The notes: a model not told the origin generated them from the sequence alone. 64,000 nucleotides of DNA from Mycolicibacter hiberniae (GCF_010729485.1 NZ_AP022609.1:248001-312000), one strand, 5' to 3'; positions 42,067 through 52,488 are shown, counted from the stretch's first letter. A program made the numbers and translations.

Positions 42067-43752
42067 TCACTCCTGTCTCGCCGCATCCAGGCGGGCACCG
42101 TCCTGCTCGATCAGCACCGGCCGGTTGCCCCCGAGGCCGGGAATCAACGAGTCGCCGTGGAACGACAGGATGGTCTGGGCCAGACCCGGGATCAGCAGAG
42201 CGGTGATCGCGGTGAAGCCCACCCACAGGTCGGTGTATACCAGCACCCCCAGCGCACCACCCAACACCCAGGCCAGTTGCAGGGTGGACTCGGTGCGGCC
42301 GAACGCCGACGCCCGCGACTCTTCGGGCAGGTCGTCCTGGAGCGCGGCATCCAGCGACGCCTTCGAGATGGCGCTCGCCCCGGAGGTCACCAGCGCGGCG
42401 ACCGCGGCCATCACCAGGGTTCCGGCCACCGCCGCGGCCAGCGCGACCGCAGTCACCGCCATGGTGCAGCGCACCACCAGGACCGCCGGGCGGCCGAGTT
42501 GAAGACGTGCGCTGGTGAAGTTGCCGGCGAAGTTGCCCACACCCGCCGCCGCCCCGATCAGCCCGAGGATGCCCAGCTGCACCCAGCCGCCGGCGTTGTG
42601 CTGTTTGGCGACGAAGGCCGGGTACAGGAACAGGAACCCGACCATGGCTTTGATGGTGCAGTTACCCCACAGCGCGGCGATGATGTTGCGGCCCAGGGGT
42701 TGCCGCAGCGGTTGACTCAGCCTCCCGCCGGCCCGCCGGACCTGTTCGGGCCAGCTACGGCGCCGCTCGTCGAAGCGATAGCTCAGCGTGGTCGGGACCT
42801 CGCCGGTGGTCACCTCCACCCATCGCGGAATCCGCATCGACAGCACCGCGCCGGCCACCGATACCGCGACGAGCACCAACAACGCGCCCGGCAGCTGCAA
42901 CAGGCGGCTGAAGACGTACTCCGCGCCCGCGGCGACGCCGCCGCCCACAATCGTTCCGCCGAGCAGGCCGAACACCGTCAGCCGGGAATTGACCCGCACC
43001 AGGTCGATCGACGGTGGCATCACCCGGGGCGTCACCGCGCTGCGCAACACCGTGAACGACTTGGACAGGGCCATCATTGCCAGCGCGCAGGGGTAGAGCA
43101 CCCAGGAGCCGAATGTTCCCGCGACACCGTCGTAATTGGCGATCAGCACCAGGGCCAGCGCCGTGCGCAGCGCGAACGACATGGCCAGCGCCGCGCGGCG
43201 GCCGTGCTGGACGCGGTCCAAGGCGGGACCGATCAGCGGCGCGACCACCGCGAACGGCGCGATCGTCACCAGCAGGTACAGCGCCACCCGCCCCTTGCTC
43301 TCGCCGGCCGCGGCCGCAAAGAACAAGGTGTTGGCCAATGCCACCGCCATCGCCGCGTCCACCGCGAAGTTGGCCACCACCGGCCAGGTCAGCGCGGTCA
43401 GACCGGACTTGTCGGCGCCGTCGGCGGTGGCGGCCCGCTGCACCAGCCCGTACATCCGGGAGCCCATCTCGCGGCTGCGGGCCGCCGCGGCCCGGGTGAC
43501 CCCGATCCGGTCGCTGGTCTGCGAACCGCCCGACGGCGGGTGGTCGCGCGGCCCCTCGGTGTGCTCGCGCAGCGGTGGCAGGTAGCGATTGGCACTGGGC
43601 ATCGGGCGTCGGCGCTGGTCACCCGTATGGTTACTGGGGTAGTTGGCCATGCCGGGATGTTGTCCGGCGGAGCCGTTGCGCCCACCGCCGCCGGCGGCCG
43701 GGGGCGTACGGCGCCGGCCCGGTTCGGGAAGATCACGCCGCCGTGCAGACAC
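42067..43752 (-). CDS. MFS transporter (Rv0876c homologue)
   Basis: 561 residues with a long Pro/Arg-rich cytosolic N terminus (about 1-115), then around 12 transmembrane helices starting ALTWPVVANFAVDAAMAVALANTLFF. Its context and the MANYP / MPSANRYLPPL motifs in the leader match Rv0876c. The transported compound is unknown. GTG 43752 has AAGAAT 7 bases upstream; ATG 43650 (MANYP) is an alternative start. The DUF2771 gene follows almost without a gap, and the DUF3027 gene is divergent. Confidence 0.85.
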   Translation of the reverse strand: MSARRRDLPEPGRRRTPPAAGGGGRNGSAGQHPGMANYPSNHTGDQRRRPMPSANRYLPPLREHTEGPRDHPPSGGSQTSDRIGVTRAAAARSREMGSRMYGLVQRAATADGADKSGLTALTWPVVANFAVDAAMAVALANTLFFAAAAGESKGRVALYLLVTIAPFAVVAPLIGPALDRVQHGRRAALAMSFALRTALALVLIANYDGVAGTFGSWVLYPCALAMMALSKSFTVLRSAVTPRVMPPSIDLVRVNSRLTVFGLLGGTIVGGGVAAGAEYVFSRLLQLPGALLVLVAVSVAGAVLSMRIPRWVEVTTGEVPTTLSYRFDERRRSWPEQVRRAGGRLSQPLRQPLGRNIIAALWGNCTIKAMVGFLFLYPAFVAKQHNAGGWVQLGILGLIGAAAGVGNFAGNFTSARLQLGRPAVLVVRCTMAVTAVALAAAVAGTLVMAAVAALVTSGASAISKASLDAALQDDLPEESRASAFGRTESTLQLAWVLGGALGVLVYTDLWVGFTAITALLIPGLAQTILSFHGDSLIPGLGGNRPVLIEQDGARLDAARQE

Positions 43753-43871
43753 ATCCGCGATTCTTCCCTATGCCGGCCGCTTGCCCGCGCAGGCCGTCGT
43801 CGTGCCTGCATGTGGCTGACTGAGCCGCGCTGCGGCAGTATGAGGGACGTCATTGAACGGAAGGGACCCGC

Positions 43872-44921
43872 GTGACCGGACCCAGCGCAGAATCAGACAC
43901 TGCGACCATCGCCGTGCCCACGGTGTTGGCCATGGCTGTCGAACAGGCACGCTCGGCCGTCGCTGAATTCAGCGGCGCCGATACCGTCGGTGAGCATTTG
44001 GGCGTCGACTACGAGGACGCCAGTGCGGCCACCCACCGGTTCCGGGCACTGCTGCCCGGCTACCAGGGCTGGCAGTGGGCCGTCGTCGTCGCCGCCGTTC
44101 CCGGCGCCGTCCGGCCCACGATCAGCGAGGTGGTCCTGGTGCCCGGGCCGGCGGCCCTGCTGGCTCCCGAGTGGGTGCCGTGGGACCAGCGCGTCCGGCC
44201 GGGCGATCTGGGACCGGGCGACCTGCTGGCACCGCAGGCCGACGACCCGCGCCTGGTGCCCGGCTACACCTCCAGCGGCGACCCGCAGCTCGACGAGGTC
44301 GCCGGCGAGATCGGCCTGGGCCGACGCTGGCTGATGAGTCCGGTGGGCCGCGCCGAGGCAGCGCAGCGCTGGCACGACGGGGAGTACGGGCCGGATTCGG
44401 CGATGGCGCGCTCCACCAAGCGGATCTGCCGCGACTGTGGCTTCTATCTGCCGCTCGCCGGCGAGCTGGGCACCGTGTTCGGTGTCTGCGGCAACGAGAT
44501 GTCCGCCGACGGACATGTGGTTGACAACCGGTACGGCTGCGGCGCGCACAGCGACACCCCGGCGCCCGCGGGAACCGGTTCCCCGGCGTATGAGCCTTTC
44601 GACGACGGTGTGCTGGAGGTCGTCGACGCCACTGCGGTTTCGACCGCCGATCCGGCTGAGACGGTGGACGAGGCCGCAGCCGAGCAAGACGCCGTCGGCG
44701 AAGCGCCGACCGACGTTCCGGTTGAAACCGACGCTCCGGTTGAAGCCGACGCCGACGCGGCTTCCGAGCCAGCTGCGGGCGAACCCGAGGTGGACGCTGC
44801 CGTGGGTGAAGCCGCGGAGGCGGCTACCGCAGCCGCCCTCGACGCCGGTGAGGCCACGGAGGCTCCCGTCGGCGACGCCGCGGAAAACCCGGGCGAGCCG
44901 GACGAGCCGCAGACGCCCTAA
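43872..44921 (+). CDS. DUF3027 family protein (Rv0877 homologue)
   Basis: 349 residues. The conserved part (about 1-230) ends in a zinc-ribbon-like region with CRDCGFYLPL, FGVCGNEMSADG and GCGAHS. The tail (about 235-349) is an acidic Ala/Glu/Asp/Val-rich low-complexity stretch. GAAGGGAC precedes GTG 43872. The protein has no signal or helix and is probably cytosolic. Its TAA overlaps the TAG of the convergent gene by 2-4 bases. Function unknown; the zinc motif hints at nucleic acid or protein binding. Confidence 0.85.
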   Translation: MTGPSAESDTATIAVPTVLAMAVEQARSAVAEFSGADTVGEHLGVDYEDASAATHRFRALLPGYQGWQWAVVVAAVPGAVRPTISEVVLVPGPAALLAPEWVPWDQRVRPGDLGPGDLLAPQADDPRLVPGYTSSGDPQLDEVAGEIGLGRRWLMSPVGRAEAAQRWHDGEYGPDSAMARSTKRICRDCGFYLPLAGELGTVFGVCGNEMSADGHVVDNRYGCGAHSDTPAPAGTGSPAYEPFDDGVLEVVDATAVSTADPAETVDEAAAEQDAVGEAPTDVPVETDAPVEADADAASEPAAGEPEVDAAVGEAAEAATAAALDAGEATEAPVGDAAENPGEPDEPQTP

Positions 44922-45502
44922 CCGAAGTTGAACAGGTATTCGCCCGGCAGCACCAAGGCCATGTTGAACACGGTGCCGATCACGGCTCCAGGCAGCCCCA
45001 CCACGTAGTTGACGATGTCCAGCGGGATGCTGACCGCCTGACTGAACGCCATCCCGAAGTCCAGGTTGAGCAGGCTGGTGATCAGGTTCTCGACGTCGTT
45101 GTACAGCGTGAACGGCAGGCTGATGAAGCGGTTGAACAGCCCCACGGCGGCCGCCACCTCGGCGTTGAACAGGCCGACGAAGTCGAACGCGGCGGCGGCG
45201 CCCGGCACGTCGAACGCGTCGGCCGCGCCGGGCAGGAGGTCGTACAGGTTGGTGTCGCCCGGCAGCAGTTCGAGCAGATCGGCGCCGCCCGGGATGTTGA
45301 GCTCCTCGGCGACGGCGGTCAGGTCGAATCCCGCCAGCGCATCGAAGCTGTCAGCCACCGCATTGCCGGCCAGCGCCACCTGCGCCGATACCACCGGCAG
45401 GGGCCGGCTGGTGGCCTCAAGTGATGCCGCCACGGGGGTCAGGCCGGCGGCCAGTAAGGCCGTGGCCGCGAGCAGCCCAGTTCCGGATTTCACCGAGTCC
45501 AT
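44918..45502 (-). CDS. Exported Ala/Leu-rich protein of unknown function
   Basis: 194 residues with a signal peptide (LLAATALLAAGLTPVAAS). The mature part is rich in Ala, Leu, Phe and Asp, with segments such as FISLPFTLYNDVENLITSLLNLDFGMAFSQA and VVGLPGAVIGTVFNMAL. These resemble the C-terminal helices found in mycobacterial PE/PPE-associated and other envelope proteins. I do not recognise a family. AGGAA precedes ATG 45502. It converges with and overlaps the DUF3027 gene by 4 bases. Confidence 0.65.
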   Translation of the reverse strand: MDSVKSGTGLLAATALLAAGLTPVAASLEATSRPLPVVSAQVALAGNAVADSFDALAGFDLTAVAEELNIPGGADLLELLPGDTNLYDLLPGAADAFDVPGAAAAFDFVGLFNAEVAAAVGLFNRFISLPFTLYNDVENLITSLLNLDFGMAFSQAVSIPLDIVNYVVGLPGAVIGTVFNMALVLPGEYLFNFG

Positions 45503-45546
45503 GGATTCCTCCCAGTTCCGACGGTCATCACTCCGCTGCCCCGCCG

Positions 45547-46005
45547 TCAGCTGCGTTCTGCCGCGGCCTTGATCTTGGCCAGCGAGGCGTTCATGCCCTC
45601 GACCAGCTCCTGCTCGAAAGAGGGAGTCCCGCCCATGAACTTGCCCACCAAAAACGCCGAGACTGCGGTGGTTTCGCCGTTGTCGACGTGCCGACTCTCC
45701 ACGACCCGCGTCCCTGCCGCGGTCGGCTCGAGCTCATAGCTCCACACGGTGCGGTTCTCGCTGACGCGGAAAGCCAGCTTGCGCTCGGGGGCGTATTCGG
45801 TGATGACGGAGGTGGTGGGCCAGTACATCCGGCCGCGCCGGTTGAAGTTGATGGTGCGGGTGCCCGGGCGTACCGCGCCCAGTGGCTTCATCCACCTGCA
45901 CTGCGGGCTCCACTCGGGCATCCGCCGGAAGTCCGAGATCAGTGCCCAGACCTTGGCAACCGGCGCGTTGATGTCGATCTGTGCCGTCAGCAGTGGAGCC
46001 GCCAT
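45547..46005 (-). CDS. SRPBCC family protein
   Basis: 152-residue START/Bet v1-like protein: LTAQIDINAPVAKVWALISDFRRMPEWSPQCR at the start, YAPERKLAFRV in the sheet, and a final long helix (FEQELVEGMNASLAKIKAAAE). GGAGGA lies 5 bases before ATG 46005. It is the third SRPBCC gene in the window, unrelated in position to the pair at 23 kb. Probably binds a hydrophobic ligand; function unknown. Confidence 0.82.
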   Translation of the reverse strand: MAAPLLTAQIDINAPVAKVWALISDFRRMPEWSPQCRWMKPLGAVRPGTRTINFNRRGRMYWPTTSVITEYAPERKLAFRVSENRTVWSYELEPTAAGTRVVESRHVDNGETTAVSAFLVGKFMGGTPSFEQELVEGMNASLAKIKAAAERS

Positions 46006-46028
46006 AGCATTCCTCCTCGATTGTCGGT

Positions 46029-46295
46029 TCACAACTCTATTTCGTGTTCCAGTCCGGTTTGCGCTCCACGCGAGCCGCGGCGCGCCGCCGCACGCTGCAC
46101 CAGAAAGACGGTGGTGCCGATCAACCCGACGCCCAGACCCCCCACGCTCACCGATCGCCAGCCCTCCAGGGCGGGCACCGTGAACGCGGCGAGCGTGGCG
46201 CAGCAGAAGCCGACGAATCCGGCGCCGATCACCGGCCACACGCGTAGCAGCGCGGTCGGCAGCGGGGGTGGCTCGGGGGAGTGTGGAGGGGTCAT
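46029..46295 (-). CDS. DUF2530 small membrane protein (Rv0879c homologue)
   Basis: 88 residues with a Pro-rich N terminus and two membrane helices (VWPVIGAGFVGFCCATLAAFTV and VGGLGVGLIGTTVFLVQRAAA). Position and size match Rv0879c. On the minus strand TAACGT (46304-46309) ends 8 bases before ATG 46295, so it is probably leaderless. Divergent from the RNA methyltransferase gene, with only 39 bases between the starts. Function unknown. Confidence 0.75.
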   Translation of the reverse strand: MTPPHSPEPPPLPTALLRVWPVIGAGFVGFCCATLAAFTVPALEGWRSVSVGGLGVGLIGTTVFLVQRAAARRGSRGAQTGLEHEIEL

Positions 46296-46303
46296 CGCCG
46301 TTG

Positions 46304-46309
46304 ACGTTA
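46304..46309 (-). promoter_or_regulatory. -10 element TAACGT of the DUF2530 gene
   Basis: On the minus strand TAACGT ends 8 bases before ATG 46295. It and TAAAGT at 46322 form a back-to-back promoter pair. Confidence 0.45.
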
Positions 46310-46321
46310 GCGCCTCGCCGG

Positions 46322-46327
46322 TAAAGT
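46322..46327 (+). promoter_or_regulatory. -10 element TAAAGT of the rRNA methylase gene
   Basis: TAAAGT ends 7 bases before GTG 46335, predicting a leaderless start and deciding against GTG 46326, which overlaps the hexamer. Confidence 0.55.
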
Positions 46328-46334
46328 GCGCGCA

Positions 46335-47168
46335 GTGACCAGGGTCGTTGATGTTGTCGATATCGACGACCCGCGCGATGCTCGGCTGGATGACTTCCGC
46401 GACCTCAACAGCATTGATCGCCGCCCAGACCTGCCGTCGGGCAAGGGGCTGGTGATCGCCGAAGGGGTGCTGGTGGTGCAGCGGATGCTGGCCTCGCGGT
46501 TCACCCCGCGGGCGCTGCTGGGCACCGACCGCCGGTTGACCGAGCTGAGCGCTGACCTGACCGGCGCCGACGCCCCCGACGTCCCGTTCTATCGGGTGTC
46601 GGCAGAGGTGATGGCCGAGGTGGTGGGGTTTCACCTCAACCGGGGTGTGCTGGCCGCGGCATCGCGGGTGCCCGAACCGCCGGTGGCCGAGCTGGTGGCG
46701 GGCGCGCGGACCATCGCGGTACTCGAGGGCGTGAACGATCACGAGAACCTGGGGTCGATCTTCCGCAACGGCGCGGGCTTGGGCGTGGACGCGGTGGTGT
46801 TCGGCAGCGGCTGCGCCGACCCGCTCTACCGGCGTTCGGTGCGGGTCTCGATGGGGCATGCTCTGCTGGTGCCGTTCGCCCGCTCGGCGGACTGGCCGGC
46901 AGACCTGGCGATGCTGCGCGAGCGGGGATTCCGGTTGCTGGCGATGACGCCCGACCCGGGCGCGGCGGTGCTGTCCAGTGCCATGACCACGCTGCGCGAC
47001 GAGCGGGTGGCGGTGCTGGTCGGAGCGGAGGGGCCGGGCCTGTCAGAGCGGGCGATGCGCGCCAGCGACATACGGGTCCGCATCCCGATGTCGCGGGGAA
47101 CCGACTCCCTCAACGTCGCAACGGCGGCGGCGCTGGCGTTCTACGAGCGCAGCAGGCTGGCGCAATGA
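46335..47168 (+). CDS. TrmH/SpoU family RNA 2'-O-methyltransferase (Rv0881 homologue)
   Basis: 277 residues. An N-terminal substrate domain (about 1-115, GKGLVIAEGVLVVQRML) is followed by the SPOUT catalytic domain with its three motifs: VNDHENLGSIFRNG, LVGAEGPGLSERAM and IPMSRGTDSLNVATAAALAFYE. These form the knot that binds SAM. It methylates a ribose in tRNA or rRNA; which one is not known. The stop overlaps the next ATG (ATGA). Confidence 0.9.
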   Translation: MTRVVDVVDIDDPRDARLDDFRDLNSIDRRPDLPSGKGLVIAEGVLVVQRMLASRFTPRALLGTDRRLTELSADLTGADAPDVPFYRVSAEVMAEVVGFHLNRGVLAAASRVPEPPVAELVAGARTIAVLEGVNDHENLGSIFRNGAGLGVDAVVFGSGCADPLYRRSVRVSMGHALLVPFARSADWPADLAMLRERGFRLLAMTPDPGAAVLSSAMTTLRDERVAVLVGAEGPGLSERAMRASDIRVRIPMSRGTDSLNVATAAALAFYERSRLAQ

Positions 47169-47440
47169 CCTCCAGACCGCGTACGCCGTGGGGGACGGGT
47201 CTGACCGTGGCCGCATTCGCCGCGGCGGTGACCGGCACCGCGATCGCGGTCTTGACGCTGGGCCTGCTCCGGGTGCACCCGGCGGTGGCGGTGGTGCTCA
47301 ACGTGGTCGCGGTGGGCGGCCTGGCTCCGACCGTGTGGGGCTGGCGGGGCACGCCGGTGCTGCGATGGCTGGCGCTGGGCGCCGGGTTAGGGGTGTTGAG
47401 CGGGTGGGTGGCGCTGGTGGTGCTGGTCGTTCAGCGCTGA
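47165..47440 (+). CDS. Small three-helix membrane protein (Rv0882 homologue)
   Basis: 91 residues with three hydrophobic helices (LTVAAFAAAVTGTAIAVLTLG, AVAVVLNVVAVGGLAPTVW, LALGAGLGVLSGWVALVVLVV). It starts on an ATG that overlaps the RNA methyltransferase stop and ends 10 bases into the convergent sepH gene. Matches Rv0882 in place and size. Function unknown. Confidence 0.75.
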   Translation: MTSRPRTPWGTGLTVAAFAAAVTGTAIAVLTLGLLRVHPAVAVVLNVVAVGGLAPTVWGWRGTPVLRWLALGAGLGVLSGWVALVVLVVQR

Positions 47441-48207
47441 CCGGTCGAACGGACCCCGAGCAGGACGTCCTCCCACCCCGGTACCGGGGGCTTGCTGCGG
47501 CGGGCGCGGCTGCCCGAACGCTGCTGGACCGGTTCCTCATCGACCTCCGCGGGGGCGGACGGCTCCTGGAAGTCCAGCGCCGCGACCGCGGCGACCGGCC
47601 GCAGCGGACGGTCGAAGTCGGGGTCGATCAGCCCCATGGCCGCGTCGTCGACGGCGGTGACCGTTCCGCCGTGTGCGCCCGGAGCGAACCGGAAGTGGGC
47701 GACGTTGTCCGAGCGCCCCGCCTTCCATGCCAGCTGTACCGTCCAGCGCCCGTCGTCGTTGCGCCACGCGTCCCAATTGGTGCTGTTGGAGCTCAGGCCC
47801 CGCGACAGCAGCGCGGAGGTGACGACCTCCAGCAGGGTCGAGACCGCCGGGCCGTCGGCCAGCACCGGGTGGGCGGCGGCGGCAAGTTCGGCGGCCCGGG
47901 ACCGCTCGAGCAGCACGGGGTGGGCGAAGCGCTCAACCCGGGCCACGTCGACCCCGGCCGCGGCAGCCACCTGTTCGACGGAAGCCCCGGCCCGGATCCG
48001 GGCCTGGATGTCCTTGGGGCGCAGCATGCTGCTGGCCGCATCGGCCGTGTTCTTTCCCACCCGGTGGCCCTCGCCGCGGACCGCGCCGCGCAACCGGTCA
48101 TCGATGCGCACCCGGAACATCTCGGTGTGGTCCTCGCCGTCGCCGGCGCTTTCGCAGATGATGTGGTTGCCGTCGACGTCGAGGCCGATGGCCCTCAGTT
48201 CCCGCAT
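47431..48207 (-). CDS. sepH: Septation protein SepH
   Basis: 258 residues of the SepH/DUF3071 family, an FtsZ-binding cell-division protein first described in Streptomyces and conserved in mycobacteria (Rv0883c). The N-terminal domain holds a helix-turn-helix-like region (MLRPKDIQARIRAGASVEQVAAAAGVDVARVERF). The C terminus has a disordered tail ending SKPPVPGWEDVLLG. AAGGAG lies 5 bases before ATG 48207. It overlaps the end of the convergent small membrane gene by 10 bases. Confidence 0.9.
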   Translation of the reverse strand: MRELRAIGLDVDGNHIICESAGDGEDHTEMFRVRIDDRLRGAVRGEGHRVGKNTADAASSMLRPKDIQARIRAGASVEQVAAAAGVDVARVERFAHPVLLERSRAAELAAAAHPVLADGPAVSTLLEVVTSALLSRGLSSNSTNWDAWRNDDGRWTVQLAWKAGRSDNVAHFRFAPGAHGGTVTAVDDAAMGLIDPDFDRPLRPVAAVAALDFQEPSAPAEVDEEPVQQRSGSRARRSKPPVPGWEDVLLGVRSTGQR

Positions 48208-48355
48208 GACTTCTCCTTGCGAACGCCGGTTACCTGCGGACTCTAGTCCAGTCGGCAGCCCGGTCCGGCGTGACACACCGGCGTTATAACGATCCGATCA
48301 CGGGCGTGGGAAAGCGGCGGGGCCGCCGTGGTCCGCACTCTGTGCGCAAGTGCGC

Positions 48356-49519
<1,164 letters not shown>

Positions 49520-49523
49520 TTAC

Positions 49524-49539
49524 TGTGACACAGATCACT
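49524..49539. promoter_or_regulatory. Crp-like site between serC and the AurF-like gene
   Basis: TGTGA-CACAGA-TCACT matches the Crp consensus TGTGA-N6-TCACA at nine of ten positions. A second inverted repeat, TGACA-CC-TGTCA (49549-49560), follows directly. Either gene could be the target. Confidence 0.6.
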
Positions 49540-49660
49540 TGTGGCGCTTGACACCTGTCACGCCCACAGGGTTGGGCTCAACCCTGGACGGGTAACCGAT
49601 ACCTGCGGTACCGTTATACATACGCCCAGCAAATGTAAACGATTGGTGGAGGTTTCTCCG

Positions 49661-50704
49661 ATGGCTCAGAAAGCAGCCCGAACCCGGATCGTGCGCCGGT
49701 GGCGAGCCAACATGGAAGTGACCGACGACCCGGCATACGTCGAGACGCTCAACACCCTGTCGGAAGGTTCGGTGCGCCGGAACTTCAATCCCTACACCGA
49801 CATCGACTGGGACAGCCCTGAGTTCAAGGTCACCGACAACGACCCGCGCTGGGTGTTGCCGGCCACCGACCCGATCGGCCGGCACCGGTGGTACCAGGAG
49901 CAGCCGCAGGACGTGCAGATCAAGATCGGCATGTGGCGCCAGGCCAACGTCGCCAAGGTGGGCCTGCACTTCGAATCCATCCTGATCCGCGGCCTGATGG
50001 AGTACGCGTTCTGGGTGCCTAACGGTTCACCTGAGTACCGCTACTGCCTGCACGAGGCGGTCGAAGAGTGCAACCACACCATGATGTTCCAGGAGATGGT
50101 CAACCACATCGGTGCCGACGTTCCCGGGATGCCGCGACTGCTCAAGTGGGTCCAGCCGGTGATCCCGCTGGTTGCCGGACCGGCGCCCATCCCGTTCTGG
50201 TTCGGCATTCTCGCCGGCGAGGAGCCCATCGACCACATCCAGAAGAGCATCCTGCGCGAAGGCAAGACCCTGCACCCGATCATGGAGCGGGTGATGGCCA
50301 TCCACGTGGCTGAGGAGGCGCGGCACATCTCCTTCGCTCATGAATACCTGCGCAAGCGCATCCCGCATCTGCCGCGCCGTCAGCGGTTCGCGCTGTCGCT
50401 GTACGTGCCGATCGTGATGCGAATTCTGTGCTCGGCGATCGTGGTGCCGCCCAAGGCTTTCTGGAGCGAGTTCGACATCCCGCGCGAGGTGCGCAAGGAC
50501 ATCTTCTTCCGCTCGGTAGAAGCCCGCCAGATGCTGCAGGACATGTTCGGCGACGTCCGGATGCTCTGCCACGACACCGGTCTGATGAACCCAGCGGCCA
50601 AACTGGTCTGGCGGATCTGCCGCATCAACGGTGCACCGTCGAGGTTCCGCAGCCAGCCGCAGCGCAAACACCTCACCCCGGTGGCCTCGGCCTCGGTCGC
50701 GTAG
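49661..50704 (+). CDS. AurF-like diiron oxygenase family protein (Rv0885 homologue)
   Basis: 347 residues. Two helices carry the iron-ligand pattern of AurF-type diiron N-oxygenases: HEAVEECNHTMMFQEMVNHIG and HVAEEARHISFAHEYLRKR. Other ligands probably lie in the first helical part (GLHFESILIRGLMEY). GGTGGAGG precedes ATG 49661, and TATACA (49615-49620) is a possible -10. It matches Rv0885 in place; the substrate is unknown. The Crp-like site upstream suggests control by cAMP or oxygen state. Confidence 0.85.
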   Translation: MAQKAARTRIVRRWRANMEVTDDPAYVETLNTLSEGSVRRNFNPYTDIDWDSPEFKVTDNDPRWVLPATDPIGRHRWYQEQPQDVQIKIGMWRQANVAKVGLHFESILIRGLMEYAFWVPNGSPEYRYCLHEAVEECNHTMMFQEMVNHIGADVPGMPRLLKWVQPVIPLVAGPAPIPFWFGILAGEEPIDHIQKSILREGKTLHPIMERVMAIHVAEEARHISFAHEYLRKRIPHLPRRQRFALSLYVPIVMRILCSAIVVPPKAFWSEFDIPREVRKDIFFRSVEARQMLQDMFGDVRMLCHDTGLMNPAAKLVWRICRINGAPSRFRSQPQRKHLTPVASASVA

Positions 50705-50718
50705 CGGCGCCGCGCGCC

Positions 50719-52410
50719 ATGCCACACGTTATTACCCAGGCGTGTTGTAACGACGCGTCCTGCGTGTTCGCCTGCCCGGTCAACTGTATTCACCCCACGC
50801 CCGACGAACCGGGCTTCGCCACCTCGGAGATGCTCTACATCGACCCGGATGCGTGCGTGGACTGCGGGGCCTGCGTGCGGGCCTGCCCGGTCGACGCGAT
50901 CGTCCCGCACGCCAAGGTGGTCAGCGAGCAGCTGCCGTTCGTGGAGATCAACAAGTCCTTCTACCCCGAACGCCCCGCGGGCGTGAAGTTGCCGCCGACC
51001 TCCAAACTGGCTCCGGTTCTGCCGGCCGCCGAGGTGCCGCAGCGCGGCAAATATCCGCTGACGGTGGCCATCGTCGGTTCCGGCCCTGCGGCCATGTACG
51101 CCGCCGACGAGCTGCTGACCCAGCCGGGCGTGCTGGTGAACATGTTCGAAAAACTGCCCACCCCCTACGGCCTGGTGCGCGCCGGCGTCGCACCCGACCA
51201 CCAGCGCACTAAGCTCGCCACCCGGCTGTTCGACCAGATCACCCGGCGCCGGGGGTTCCAGTTCTTCCTCAACGTCGAGGTGGGCAGACATCTGAGCCAC
51301 GCCGACCTGCTGCAGCACCACCACGCCGTGCTCTACGCCTCCGGCGCGCTGCACGACAAGCGGCTGGAGATCGACGGCATGGGGCTGCCCGGAACGGGCA
51401 CGGCGACCGAGATCGTCGGCTGGTACAACGGGCATCCGGACTTCGCCGAGCTGTCCGTCGATCTCAGCGGCGAGCGGGTGGTGATCGTGGGCAACGGCAA
51501 TGTGGCCCTCGACGTGGCGCGCATCCTCACCGCCGACCCGGATCGGCTGGCCCACACCGACATCGCCGACTATGCGCTGGCGGCGCTGCGTGACTCGGCT
51601 GTCCAGGAAGTGGTGATCGTCGCTCGGCGCGGGCCTGTCGCCTCTGCGTTCACCCTGCCCGAGTTGGTGGGGCTGACGCAGGTGGCCGACGTGGTACTCG
51701 ACGCCGAAGACCACGCCCGGGTGCGCGAGGATCTGGCCACGGTCCAAGACATGTTGACCCGCCAGAAGCTGGAGGTACTGGCCAAGCTGGGCGATGCCAG
51801 CGCGCCGGTCACCCGCCCCCGGATCCGGTTCGCCTACGGGCTGACCCCGGCCCGAGTGCTGGGCGACAGCCGTTGTGAAGCAATGGAATTCACGGTCACA
51901 GGGACCGATCAGGTGCGGCGTATCGACGCCGGTATGGTGCTGACGTCGATCGGTTACCACGGCACGCCCATCGCCGATCTGCCTTTCGACGACGTGGCCG
52001 GCGTGGTCCCCAACGAAGGCGGGCGCGTCATCGACCCGGCGACCGGGCGGCGCGTTCCGGGCGCCTATGTCTCGGGCTGGATCAAGCGCGGCACCAATGG
52101 TTTCATCGGCTCCAACAAGGCCGACTCGCTCAAGACCATCCAGACGCTGGCCTCCGACTACAACGCGGGCCTGCTGACCGAGCCGGTGGCCGGGCCGCGG
52201 GCGGTGGCCCGGATGGTGCATGCTCGCCAGCCCGACGTCATCGACGCCGCCGGATGGAAGGCGATCGACCAAGCCGAAGTCGAGCGCGGACAAGCCCAGG
52301 GCCGGCCGCGGGTGAAGTTCACCCGGGTCCCCGACATGCTCGACGAGGTCAAGGACCACTCGAGCCTGCCGCTGCTGCAGAACCTGCTCGGCGCGTTGCG
52401 GCGGCGCTGA
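50719..52410 (+). CDS. fprB: Ferredoxin/ferredoxin-NADP reductase FprB
   Basis: 563 residues. An N-terminal ferredoxin domain (1-68) has two 4Fe-4S-type clusters (CCNDASCVFACPVNC and CVDCGACVRACPVDA). It is fused to an adrenodoxin reductase-type flavoprotein: FAD site VAIVGSGPAAMYAAD, EKLPTPYGLVRAGVAPDH, NADP site VIVGNGNVALDVARIL, and SGWIKRGTNGFIGSNKADS. It passes electrons between NADPH and ferredoxin partners such as P450s. It starts 14 bases after the AurF-like gene and may share its transcript, which would give the oxygenase a reductant. Corresponds to Rv0886. Confidence 0.95.
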   Translation: MPHVITQACCNDASCVFACPVNCIHPTPDEPGFATSEMLYIDPDACVDCGACVRACPVDAIVPHAKVVSEQLPFVEINKSFYPERPAGVKLPPTSKLAPVLPAAEVPQRGKYPLTVAIVGSGPAAMYAADELLTQPGVLVNMFEKLPTPYGLVRAGVAPDHQRTKLATRLFDQITRRRGFQFFLNVEVGRHLSHADLLQHHHAVLYASGALHDKRLEIDGMGLPGTGTATEIVGWYNGHPDFAELSVDLSGERVVIVGNGNVALDVARILTADPDRLAHTDIADYALAALRDSAVQEVVIVARRGPVASAFTLPELVGLTQVADVVLDAEDHARVREDLATVQDMLTRQKLEVLAKLGDASAPVTRPRIRFAYGLTPARVLGDSRCEAMEFTVTGTDQVRRIDAGMVLTSIGYHGTPIADLPFDDVAGVVPNEGGRVIDPATGRRVPGAYVSGWIKRGTNGFIGSNKADSLKTIQTLASDYNAGLLTEPVAGPRAVARMVHARQPDVIDAAGWKAIDQAEVERGQAQGRPRVKFTRVPDMLDEVKDHSSLPLLQNLLGALRRR

Positions 52411-52429
52411 ACCACCGACTCGCGCTTCG

Positions 52430-52487
52430 CCGAGCGTGTACTGAGGGCGGGAATCCGCGCAGAATCTCGGCCTGGTTACACGTTCGG
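52430..52487. repeat. 58-bp inverted repeat between fprB and citA
   Basis: CCGAGCGTGTA (52430-52440) and TACACGTTCGG (52477-52487) are reverse complements with one mismatch, flanking 36 bases. It resembles a small palindromic repeat unit or a processed hairpin rather than a classic terminator; there is no T tract. Confidence 0.55.
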
Positions 52488-52488
52488 C

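Noticed and set aside
41797..43875. 692-codon plus-strand frame opposite the MFS transporter
   Set aside because: Shadow of the transporter gene; no start site and no recognisable domain.
50380..52359. 659-codon minus-strand frame opposite fprB
   Set aside because: Shadow of a gene with two clear domains on the plus strand.
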